Source: Paramacrobiotus richtersi (lineage: Eukaryota; Tardigrada; Eutardigrada; Parachela; Macrobiotidae). Taken from it: 24,572 bases of DNA. Position 1 is the first letter of the stretch. Each line of letters opens with the position of its first letter. Position numbers and translations under genes: made by a program. The stretch covers positions 1 through 24,572 of the forward strand of contig JAQGAU010000720.1 in the NCBI GenBank assembly GCA_034698045.1. The letters are read 5' to 3'. Positions 9,252 through 18,341 of this stretch are shown in pieces. The notes below the pieces were generated by a model. It was not told the DNA's origin, ran no database searches, and saw only the letters and a program-made list of their open reading frames with translations.

Positions 9252-10239
9252 GAGGTGGTGAATTGCGGAATCAGTTTCTTACTGCGAAATTCCTTCGGTG
9301 CGAGCGTCAAGCGGTCCTCAGCTTCTCGTTAACTGGATGGGGTGGGACCGGTTCAAGACCGGAAAGTGGGGGGTTAACTAGCTAGAGGGTCCCGTTTCTC
9401 GTTTTACGAACTGTTTGTGGTTGGATTTGCTCAGACTGTTGATAAAATTAACGGTAACCAACGACACGCAAAAACCTTGCGTTTGTTCTACACTGAATGA
9501 ATTCAGAATTCTGACTGAGTTTAATCAAAAGATCTCACAATCGGCTTGTTGGGTTATACTTTGCGAAGGGGTGAAAGCGCGGACTGCCGTACAATTAAAC
9601 ATTGGCTTGCGGACGCGTGGAAGTTCTTAGTGAATCCTTGACAAACTTCATGAGTATGTTGTTTTCCGCGCTGACACATCGATATCATGCTGTACAATAA
9701 AATTTTTCCAATTCTGTTAGTAATTCAACACTAAACACTCAGCATTTTCAACAGCGTAGCAAAAGAAACTTTCATCTTATTAACAACTGGCTTAACACAG
9801 GTATACAAATACAGAGTCACAAACTCCAGCAAACACTTACCGGAAGTGATTTCTAGGCTTTACAATAATTAGATATAATATATCTGCGACAATCAGGCAA
9901 ATCCCCGGTGATACGCGCCAGCGAGCAAGTTAGCTCGTTACTAAGCAGCACGATCTGTTTGCGCATTGTACTACATGTACATACTCGAAAACCATTCAAA
10001 ATCATATATTCTCGTACCGTGGCTTCTCTCATCAAAGAGCACGAGCGCATTTCCCACCGTCAGGCCAAACCAAAACGCAGTTCCCACCGTTATCGCAGCA
10101 AGCGCTCATTGAATCGGATTGTGCACATATCTATCAGGTCTCCCGTGGGGGGGTGGGGCTCCTTGTAGCGGACACATGGCGATGTGTGCGTAAAATCGCT
10201 TTGGGATCGACCAGTGCCATCTATCTTCCTTACAGCGCT
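9252..10239. other. No gene seen; 3' region of the kinase copy
   Basis: Open frames of 60-86 codons (9415-9630, 9908-10168) show no motif. An AATAAA at 9696-9701 could end the kinase transcript, giving a 3' UTR of about 450 bases. The bases around 9345-9365 look like a tRNA T-arm but lack the rest of a tRNA. Confidence 0.35.
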
Positions 10240-10246
10240 GATCATG

Positions 10247-10337
10247 AAAACGTCAGTTTCTCTGAATGGTAAGCTAATCCTAACCGATAAAAGTGGACCA
10301 AGCAAAGAGTATTTATGGGCAGTTGTTTCTGCGGGGG
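10247..10337 (+). repeat. Exon-like direct repeat, copy A
   Basis: About 92 bases match 12781-12875 with roughly six substitutions and one 3-base gap. An AG acceptor-like site precedes both copies. This copy has an open frame (SLNGKLILTDKSGPSKEYLW... AVVSAGEA), continuing to a stop at 10370-10372. The substitutions between copies mostly keep similar residues, which suggests that the unit was once coding. I do not recognise the peptide. The pair brackets the second kinase copy. Confidence 0.75.
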
Positions 10338-10525
10338 AGGCTTCTGGCTCATACATACTTTTAATTCGATAAACAAGCTTCTAAGTGAAAGAAAAGTTTG
10401 AGTTTTCCGGTTATGTTCTCGTTAAACGTTACCTCATTCAGCAACTTGAAAGAAGGCTTAAGTAAAATGTCCCAGTAACAAACTCCAGTGGTTCTCGAAA
10501 CTTCAGGGCTGATCCGTTTTTCAAG

Positions 10526-12021
10526 CACATAAAGATTATGGGAGAAAGTTCATTTAAAGCTGTGATAACCGGAAGCCAGTACCAGCTGACAATTGACCAC
10601 TTCTTTCATGTTCAGTGTATATTCTTTTTCAGGAAGCAGCAACCGAGGTCAGCAGTTTCTCGCCGGGGAATGATCTACTGGGACTGGAGGCACATGCTCT
10701 GCTGAATCTCAGGGATGGTCCCGGAACACCACGGCTTTAGTTAGGCAATAATGCAAAGAATGCGTACGTCGAACACACCATTTTGATGCCAATCGTGGCC
10801 GTCTTACAGATGGTTTCCGAAAGGTGCACTGTGCAAATTTTTGGTGATGGAGCTACTAGAACCGAGTTTGCTTGACTTGCTGGTGTACTGTGATGGAAGA
10901 TTCACACTGAAGACTGTGTGCATGTTGGCAGTTCAGGTACTGTAGCATCAGAAATCAAACAGCATACTGCAAAACTGTGCATCACGTAAAAAAACATACG
11001 GATGAAGAAAGGTACATGGTGTTTGCAGATGTTCGAGATTCTTGACTGGGTACATCGCAACGGCTATATCCATCGCGAGATCAACCCGGAGAACTTCTGT
11101 ATCGGAAACGGGCCCACCAGTCGACATGTGAGTCGCACATCACTCCAGAAAGCGAACCACACGTCTTTCACGTTTCCCTTACCGATTACGCAACTTTGAT
11201 CAAATTCCAGCGGAAGGTGACGATTAATGGAGAACAAACTTCACCGCGTGCCATCGGTACACGACTGAAAGGTCACGCATTGTACGATAGCACTGCCAGC
11301 CATCGAGGGGATCGAGCAGAGGTTTGTATTGTTCACATTCGTATTATTTTGTGGTTGATTTCTATAAATACGTTCGTGCATGTTAGCTATCGAGATGATG
11401 CGGAGGCTGCGATGTGTATGGTATTGTACTTTTTACTTGGCGATCTTCCTTGGCGCGGAGCGTTGACAAAAACCAGTAAACTACCTGGAGAACCCAAGGA
11501 AAAGCCCAACAAGTTTGATGCTGTACTGCAAATAAAGAAAAGCTCGGTTTTTTTAGAGGTACGGGACACACAAGTTCCGAAACGTATGATTAACAAAAAC
11601 CTACTAAAAACAAGTTTAATTTATCGATATATTTGATAGCATATCAGCACGTTTGATCGTTAATTTTAAACCGATTAAAAATGATACGGCTTTGGAGTAG
11701 AAACCTGGTAAATGTTTACAGCATAAGCGTGTTAATGTCATCAGCGAGTGAATCGCTAGAGAACACATGATCACACACATATCATACGCGCACTTAATAT
11801 TGGTTCGTCATTTAAGCTCGTATAAATTACCGCGTCTGTTTATAGCTGGTTCCTCCCGAGATTACCACTACGATTGGCCGAACATAACCAGTCCGGAAGA
11901 GCTGCAAGATCGGGCGCGACGCAAACCGGAATGTTCTAGCCCGACTGGTGGACCCGGTAACCGGGAAGGTTCTCGCACTGCAGACCATAATAGGGGTTTA
12001 ACGCTATCGACCTTCGAATGA
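10526..12021 (+). pseudogene. Second CK1/TTBK-like copy with catalytic residues lost
   Basis: Kinase pieces in order are: a glycine-loop remnant IKIMGESSFKAVITG (about 10529-10575), where GxGxxG is degraded; 10633-10740, EAATEVSS then GLEAHALLNL, with the VAIK lysine position Glu and the alpha C Glu kept, ending in TAG with no donor; 10810-10936, hinge FLVMELLEPSLLDLL and RFTLKTVCMLAVQ; 11029-11127, VHRNGYIHREINPENFCI, where HRD-x-K became HRE-x-N; 11211-11321, TSPRAIGTRLKGHAL, directly following with no DFG segment; 11387-11558, RDDAEAAMCMVLYFLLGDLP then WRG; and 11846-12021, RDYHYDWPNITSPEEL and a tail. The 11321/11386 junction is off by one base, though reading straight through the intron is in frame. 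The exon for the middle C-lobe is missing. Catalysis is excluded on sequence grounds. It could be a decayed pseudokinase gene or plain relic. Confidence 0.65.
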
Positions 12022-12780
12022 GTCTGCAAAATGTAGACTTGGTGCGAGTTTCAAGACAAAGTAACCGCTGAATACAGCAACAGAATACTGTTATTTATTG
12101 TATATAGTTCATCACATAAAGAATCTGTAGACTGCAATTGTATGTACTGGTATCCTGAGTGGTTTTCAAACATATGGAGTACAGAGACTGAGTTCGCAAA
12201 GTTGAAACACCGTAGTAAACTGTCGACTAAAGGCTTCGGTGTGTACATAGCTACTTTATTGCATTAGAAAAGTTATAGAGCTACTCTTGAGACGTGGTTT
12301 GATATCTGGTATGCCAGGTTGAGAAAACTTGGCTGTCACAGGAAGCTTCCGGGCAGATTCACCCGCGGCGTTCCCGAAAACGGAGATTTTTCACTTTAAT
12401 TAGTAATACAAACAGCGAATTCATCAAACCCGTCCAATGTTACTTTTTTTTATGTTAAATCATAGGGTAGTTAATTAAATTAGTAGGTGGAGAAAATGAA
12501 TTTTTCTTGTTTACAAATAATTTTTCGAAAAATTCCGAAAAATTTTTGCATGGATTTTCGAAACATTTTCGAAAAATTTTCGGGCAGCTCATTTCTTTAC
12601 TACGCTGCCAATTTTTAGTGAAGTTTAGTTTCTGTCAGATAACCTGCTCAGCTCATTCAAACCCATCAAATGACGATGTTTTCGCGCTTAACGGACAGTA
12701 AAACCGCTTTCGGTCATCAGGGGCCCAAAAAGAACCACTCGGTAATCCTCGGGTTGACCCTCTTCAACTCAATATTCAGC
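12022..12780. other. AT-rich spacer with a TTCGAA cluster; no gene
   Basis: I see no coding frame or known element. Around 12516-12590 the DNA is a patchwork of TTTTCGAAAA, TTCCGAAAAA and TTTTCGAAAC words that can pair with each other, giving several possible AT-rich hairpins. This looks like a decayed simple or satellite-like repeat. Confidence 0.4.
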
Positions 12781-12875
12781 GAAACGTCAGTTGCTCTGAA
12801 TGTTAAGCTAATCCTAGCCGATAAAAGTGGACCAAGCAAAGAGTAAATTTTATCGGCAGTTGTTGCTGCGGGGGT
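12781..12875 (+). repeat. Exon-like direct repeat, copy B (interrupted)
   Basis: This is the partner of 10247-10337. The same frame reads SVALNVKLILADKSGPSKE, then an in-frame TAA created by a 3-base insertion, then ILSAVVAAG. It lies just upstream of the RPA1-like gene and 0.8 kb after the end of the CK1/TTBK relic. Confidence 0.75.
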
Positions 12876-12899
12876 ATTATCTGCTATTAACATGTAAGC

Positions 12900-13334
12900 T
12901 TTTTGGTTTTCGTTTTAGTGGCAAACCGAGAACCGATAACATGTACCAATGCAATGTATATCGTGGCATATTCGATATTTACCGTAGCAGTAGTTCTAAA
13001 AGGTGGTGGTTACCTTTTAATGTGAGGAGAACATTGTTTCTGCTAAAACGGCTTGACACATGCGGGAATTCCGGTGCATATTGGACTTGTAATAAATATA
13101 TAGCTACACAGCAGGTGTCCTATGTGAAAACCAAGTACAGGTACTCAGCACGCCTTCATAAAACCTCCTCAGTTTTTATTCTGACAGGCAGACTCAACAC
13201 CTGATGGGTCGGCCCGGAAGACCGGAATTGATATAGTGGTAACCCGAACCGGGACCAGAATGGTAATCATTTCGAGGATCGTCATCCATACCGTAGATAA
13301 GGTAGTGACTGTCAAAATTACAATCTTTTCATAG
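12900..13334 (+). other. Two possible exons of unknown protein
   Basis: After a pyrimidine-rich acceptor (ending about 12919) a frame reads SGKPRTDNMYQCNVYRGIF and stays open to 13204. After another acceptor (13185-13187) a 48-codon frame (13188-13334) reads TGIDIVVTRTGTRMVIISRI and VVTVKITIFS before TAG. The second is rich in beta-branched residues and resembles a last exon. I found no family for either piece. They may belong with repeat copy B to one relic gene. A minus-strand frame (13169-13429) overlaps and is probably a shadow. Confidence 0.2.
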
Positions 13335-13481
13335 AAGCATCTTCCTGAAACGGTCCTAGCAACTGTAAAACATAGGATATAATCCGCATTTACATCGATA
13401 TCCATTACTTCACTCATGATCTTCGTCAAGTAGACTGACTTTTCTACACTGTTAATTTTTTAACCTGCTTAAAAACCTAGT

Positions 13482-15280
13482 ATGGAAAAAGCGCAGTTAG
13501 AGACCGTTAAACCTGAGCCCATATGGGAGAGGACCAATCTGGTAGAACGCCTCGACATACACAGCATCGATCGAACTCACTCGGCAATAAGTGTAAGAGT
13601 TTATTTGTATTCACTTATTATTCTGTGTGTTTGCAAACTGTTACTGGTAGATACGTTTTATTCTGTCTAGGATGCATTCATGGGGAAAACAACCCGCCTA
13701 GTTGGTATTGCAATCGGCCTGCGTCTGCAAGATGGCTCATACAAGTTGACACTCCGCGACGCCATCCATATGAGTTCTGGTAAAAAAAGCTATTGTTTGT
13801 TAGTATGTCTGATTAGAGGCTATAAACTAATTTGTAAAAAAAAAGTGATACGCAGGGTAGAGAATTCCCCAATAACAGTAACTAATAGCCAGTGCTGTGT
13901 TACATATCCTATGTTACTTTGTCTCCTAGCGATTACCATGGACCACGCCATCGACGTGGCATCCATTCATTATCCGTGCCTCATCGAGATCACCAAATTT
14001 TCAGTTTATGCTGGCGATATGGAGTAAGTATCGTATTTATGTAGAAGTATTCATGTTCTGTTGTATTTACGACTTGTTACTATGTGCTGTATTGATGTGA
14101 CATTTAGTTTGGCAAAACTCAGAAAGATTGCGTAAAAGGTATAACGCTATAGAAACAACTTAGTGCTGCAGTACTATGGACTGCAGCCTGCAAAATTTAG
14201 AACACAGATTCACGACCTGAAATAAAACGTTTTCGATCAAGCCGTACTGCTAACAGTATTGAAGCTAGCAACTTGTTTTTCAGTTAAATGAAACAGACAA
14301 AAACATTTGTCGAAAAACCAGAACGATAGTGAATTTCTGCCATTCGGGTTTGGCATACCGCATAACTATTGGTCTAGCAGATAACCGCTGTCAACGCTTA
14401 GCTTAATTTGTAAAGTTTTTGTAAAGTAAGAAACACCTTCACTTGCGTCTATATAATTATTGTGTATACTTTGTATATTTTGTGCTTATAATCTTCAAGT
14501 CTGCTAAGTAATAGTTCTCTTCTGATGGCCGCAAGAGATACAGTAGCTTTATGATGCTTAAAACACCCTACGTTTATGTTCTAGGAAATGGATGGTCGTT
14601 CAGGCAATGAAGTGTTATGAGAAACAAGAAGATCTTCTGCAACGAGCAGATCAATTGTTTGGCACTGCGACCATGTATCGTGTCACTAAACGGTCTTTTC
14701 AAGAAGTGGATGCAGGCGCTACTATCAGGTGCCTAATTACACAGTTGGATCCAAGTATAAAAAGGTTAGACACTGACCTATAAATAACAAGCTGTTTGAT
14801 AACACGTATATGTCGAAGGATACATGCCCCCACATAGATATATGTGAACGTTGTAACGTAGCAAAACAGTAAAATGAAACGAAACGAATGACATTGTTGA
14901 AATAAACATGAGTTACAGTAATTGTTGATTTTTTTAGAGCCGAAGTGGTGGTCCGAGTGTCTCGTATGGAGGAACGTACATACAACCGACAAAGCAGAAC
15001 CGTGCCTGGCCAGACAGAACCTGGGGTTTTTATATCATTTACGTGTCAGGATGCAAGTGGATTTATCAGAGCTGTATTGTTTGATGAGCAGGCCGCCCGG
15101 TTGAGAGGATCTGTTCAAGATGGCAAAGTGGTAAAGATACTGAATCCTGTTGTTCGGTTACCAAAGGAAGCCCGTTACACTTTGGGGTTTACGACGGATT
15201 ACCAATTAATGTTCGACAATAATTCGGTTATTCTGAGTAGCGCAGAAACAGTTAACGAACCCATCAATATCGAGTTTTGA
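13482..15280 (+). CDS. Short RPA70-like protein with two OB folds
   Basis: Five exons, 13482-13592, 13671-13779, 13930-14023, 14585-14764 and 14938-15280, join with matching phases into 278 aa ending in TGA. Residues about 42-120 (RLVGIAIGLRLQDGSYKLTL, then CLIEITKFSVYAGDMEKWMV) resemble the N-terminal OB fold of replication protein A large subunit. Residues about 154-262 match the first ssDNA-binding domain, DBD-A: CLITQLDP, a basic loop ERTYNRQSRTV, VFISFTCQDASGFIRAVLFD and TTDYQLMFDNNSV, compared with RPA1 LTPYQ, FSLELVDESGEIRATAFN and NDYEMTFNN. The protein then stops, so DBD-B and the zinc-bearing DBD-C that holds RPA2/RPA3 are absent. One of the two stacking aromatics of DBD-A (F in VFISF) is kept; the second appears to be replaced by an aliphatic residue. 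A nuclear ssDNA-binding role is inferred; it cannot be a complete RPA1. AATAAA follows at 15312. Confidence 0.75.
14166..14188. other. Perfect 8-bp stem-loop in intron 3 of the RPA-like gene
   Basis: GCTGCAGT and ACTGCAGC flank a 7-base loop inside the longest intron (14024-14584). No other structure or open frame of note is in that 561-base intron. Its significance is unknown. Confidence 0.4.
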
Positions 15281-15311
15281 CTAATGCGATTTACTAAAAC
15301 GATCGTCTGTC

Positions 15312-15317
15312 AATAAA
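15312..15317 (+). terminator. Polyadenylation signal of the RPA-like gene
   Basis: AATAAA occurs 32 bases after the TGA at 15278-15280, followed by T-rich ATT repeats. The position is right for a very short 3' UTR. Confidence 0.6.
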
Positions 15318-15719
15318 ACGCGCGCATTATTATTATTATAATAAGCCTGCATATCTGCACGATCTCTTAACGCCATAAGCAACACAATATCTTACGTACT
15401 TCTACTATCTACTAACGGGCAGGAGTCGTAATAGTCCTCGTATTGTCCGTCTTTGTGGAACTCCACTGGTTGGTTCTGGTAATGAGGTTTCCGCGATAGA
15501 ACCAAAGGTGTCACCTTATCCCGCTGCTTGATCTGGTTTGTTTGATCCATACATGTTGAACAGTCGTATGTTCCCTTTGCTTACAAGCTTCTCCACTGGC
15601 ATACTTAAGCCATAAAATATCGCATAAACCGTTTAGGGCACCGTTTTTACATTTACCATTAGGCTGTTTGGACAAAACCTTGCTTTATCAAGAAACAAAA
15701 CCATTCGCTGCTTTCATAA
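15318..15719. other. Spacer without recognisable genes
   Basis: I see no coding-like frame or RNA gene. It may contain decayed 5' parts of the LINE fragment that follows, but no reverse-transcriptase motif could be read. Confidence 0.35.
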
Positions 15720-15983
15720 TTGCGCTTAGGACATTCCAAACTTAGAGCATCGCGAACGTCGGAAATTCATGGTGTATTGCCTCCGTGTTCGTGTGAAACT
15801 AGCGACGAAAGCACCCTGCATTATTTTTTGTTTTGCCCCAACTATAACTCCGGAGTTTGCCATCTGTTTCGCAAGTTTACGACTGGCACCGGTTTCATGG
15901 ATCCAACGTTTTTCAGCAAGCCTTGGCTTATATCGTTATTAACCAAATTCCTCGAAGAATCTAAACGCTTTGACCTTGTTTGA
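15720..15983 (+). mobile_element. LINE (non-LTR retrotransposon) ORF2 C-terminal remnant
   Basis: The 87-codon frame starts LRLGHSKLRASRTSEI and continues PPCSCETSDESTLHYFLFCP. These match the conserved end of many non-LTR reverse transcriptase ORFs: an LRLGHS helix, then a Cys-x-Cys ... His-x4-Cys cluster, then a hydrophobic helix (PWLISLLTKFLEES). The frame closes just upstream (TAA) and no endonuclease or RT core motif is present, so this is a 5'-truncated copy, the usual product of target-primed reverse transcription. About 90 bases after the stop, AACAAG units (about 16076-16097) may be the element's short 3' tail repeat. The clade cannot be told from this fragment. Confidence 0.7.
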
Positions 15984-16075
15984 CCAGGACATACTATAAA
16001 CTGCATTCCATCACTAACGCCAATTTTTGTTCGTTGGAGCGACGATCGTTTTAGCTAAGGATTCTGCTGTCTAGC

Positions 16076-16097
16076 AACAGAACAAGAACAAGAACAT
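16076..16097. repeat. AACAAG microsatellite, possible LINE tail
   Basis: ACAGAACAAGAACAAGAACA is a short 6-base repeat downstream of the LINE ORF end. Several LINE families end in such short tandem units, so it may mark the 3' end of the element. Confidence 0.35.
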
Positions 16098-16206
16098 AAC
16101 ATTTACAAAGCCCGTTAATACTGTTAAGCGTAACCTACACATAAATACTTGTTTTTGGGCGTGTAATACTGTCGCTTGTTTCTAAACACTTTCAGTAAGC
16201 AAGGGC

Positions 16207-17458
16207 ATGGGGAACAAAGCAAGCCAAAACGACAGAGTTCAGGGATCCGAACAAACAGCATCGGACTCCGACATGAGAAGTCAACCAGACAGCAGTTGTA
16301 TGTTACAAAATAGATTTCGTCATATAAACCTTGGGCTTACTGATAGTCTGATATGTAGATAACGAGGGTTCAGAAAATTCACGCCAGCGAAATCTGCTAG
16401 AAACCAAACTGCATGCTGATCTGAACAGAAGCGAGGAAATGATAAGGAATTTGGCATCTATAGAATTAAATTTGGACAATGAAGCACGAGTAGTGGAAAT
16501 TACGGTAAGTGTATCAGATCTTCAAGGAACCGAATGCAGAGATGAATGGATAAACGTAACCAACAAAAACCTAATTAACAGGAATCAATGCATTTTTGGC
16601 GACAAAAGAGCAGAAAAATTGTTGATGAGTTACTAATTCTTTACCACCAAACCAATAATCGTGGGAACTCCAGTGTTCACCAGCCTATATATTCATGTTT
16701 CGAATTTCACGGAAGTGGATCATCGCTGTTGGACGAACAATTAGGGAAATATGGTGAAGATGTTATGAATGGAACAGAACTTTCATTTAAAGTTTTCAAG
16801 GAGATGGAACTACAGTCACAGATCTATCATCCGAACACGGTTGGTAGTCGGTTATTAGGTTGAGGATAATCAGGCGGTGTGATGCCGGGGCTGGTTTAAT
16901 AGAACCACAGTGGTCCTGTGTATGCAGACATCTTTGCAGTTCGGGCTTAACCTATTTTTGTAGGCGATTTTCAACTCTAGGGGAACCTGCGTGGCCAATT
17001 AGTGGTGTAGCTACTTTCAGACGTTTCATGTTTTAGAAATTAACTATGACACTCAAAAAATGCTGTTTCTGCTTATGGAAAAGGTCAACTTACTGGCACA
17101 TGTTTTCAGTCAGTCTTCAATTCATCAGCAAATCTGTGGAATGAATTTACCAGACAACTTCGGATCCATCGTAAAAAGGTGATGGAGGATAAGCTGCTGC
17201 TAAGGTTTTGCAAAGAGCAAATGTACGCGTCTTACGCCAACAAGAACATAAAGGCAAATTGCATTAGCATATGAAGTACTCCATTTATTTTGCAGAAAGG
17301 TGAGTGTGACTCATTTCAAAGAATTGCATGCTTTACCAGTTGATGAACCCGGTGGAGTGGAGCCGCTAAATTTTACAAGCAACAGCCAGAATTCGGTTTC
17401 ACTAGTGAAGGTACCGCTGTTTGACGAAGAAACCGATATGTGGATAGAACCTTTATAG
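16207..17458 (+). CDS. Unrecognised 267-aa protein with N-myristoylation start
   Basis: Five exons, 16207-16297, 16359-16504, 16582-16843, 17037-17178 and 17296-17458, join with matching phases and no stop. The protein begins MGNKASQNDR, fitting the MGxxxS myristoylation signal, with an acidic/Ser/Gln-rich stretch to about residue 40. Next come helical segments LLETKLHADLNRSEEMIRNL (about 40-62) and SMHFWRQKSRKIVDELLILY (about 81-100), then a Gly/Ser linker, LLDEQLGKYGEDVMNGTELSF, a hydrophobic helix TQKMLFLLMEKVNLLAHVF (about 171-189), and a tail ending DEETDMWIEPL. The likely picture is a lipid-anchored, mostly helical adaptor on a cytosolic membrane face. There is no transmembrane segment, CX9C pair or enzymatic motif. 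I could not match it to BORCS5, MIC19 or other myristoylated scaffolds. The first donor is TT|GTATGT; a donor three bases earlier is possible but changes frame use. The gene model is good; the function is unknown. Confidence 0.6.
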
Positions 17459-17935
17459 CTGATAAATGGGGGACTTTAAGACTTTTGCTAGTCTGGGTAT
17501 GCCTGAATGCCTGGATACCGTTCGGCACTCGAACTGCTAACATTAAATTCAAGACTTCCCGCATTTTCAAAGTGTTACATCACATTACAGTTATAAAGCA
17601 GTTATAAATTATATAGTTATAAAAGTTCGCAGCCTAACAAACATGAAATTTTAACGACTGATGTAAGTCACTCTTGCAAGTATAGGGAAAAATTCAAACT
17701 ACTGCATATTTTAAAGATCAGCGACAGAACCAAAAGTAGCGTTTGAACTCTCCTCTGCCGTCTACGCCATTTAAAGCTGTTAAACTTTCAATTTATCAGG
17801 GTCGAATGAGGCATTATTTCTTATCTGGATTGGTCTGTCGTAGATCAGAAAACCCGCTTGCGTACGAATTTCGCGCGTGATCCTCTGGGCGCACCCCACT
17901 CCGCTTGATCTAATATACGAAGTGGGATCTTTGGC
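17459..17935. other. Intergenic stretch, no gene seen
   Basis: The DNA is AT-rich with short repeats such as GTTATAAA (about 17585-17630). A minus-strand frame (17780-17968) has a protein-like end (GFLIYDRPIQIRNNASF) but no motif, and it overlaps the plus-strand small ORF described next. I cannot decide between them. Confidence 0.3.
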
Positions 17936-18088
17936 ATGGGCCAAATCGCATTCGTGCCGGAATGCCACCGAGTAATTGCCGTTGTACTGATTCTGTCAGC
18001 CTTTCTCCTGATTATTCAGTTCGGCCGTATTCTCCGGCAAAAGTGGCTGAACAACGTTGAACATTTTTGTTGCAATCGGCTTATGTGA
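17936..18088 (+). CDS. Possible small membrane protein, 50 aa
   Basis: An ATG frame of 50 codons contains one clear hydrophobic helix, VIAVVLILSAFLLIIQF (about residues 13-29), followed by positive residues GRILRQKW. This matches a single-pass membrane protein with a cytosolic basic flank. The frame is open back to 17909, so it may instead be an exon. No homologue is recognised, and chance cannot be excluded for a frame this short. Confidence 0.2.
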   Translation: MGQIAFVPECHRVIAVVLILSAFLLIIQFGRILRQKWLNNVEHFCCNRLM

Positions 18089-18341
18089 TTCAAATTTTCG
18101 ACACGATTCTGACTGACAATACTAGTGATATACTCCGTGACATATGTACAGCCTATAACTGTGGCACGCAAGTGATCCTGGCGCAACATATGTAGCTACC
18201 ACGATTATGACTAACAACATACTCGTTTCTACAATTGCTTCTTTAGCGGTTACCCCTACGAGCGAACACAATTCCTAGTTTTCAGACGCTATGGTCTGGA
18301 AGTTTTAACACGTCCTAACCTAATCTTGTGCGATTCCTTGT

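Noticed and set aside
9300-9380. tRNA-like T-arm (CCGG-TTCAAGA-CCGG)
   Set aside because: No acceptor stem, D-arm or anticodon arm could be built from the preceding 60 bases.
15720-15983. Complete retrotransposon
   Set aside because: Only the C-terminal zinc-knuckle-like end is present; RT core and endonuclease are missing, and a stop lies just upstream.
16207-17458. MIC19/CHCHD3-type or BORCS5-type myristoylated protein
   Set aside because: No twin CX9C motif and no sequence resemblance beyond the MGxxxS start.
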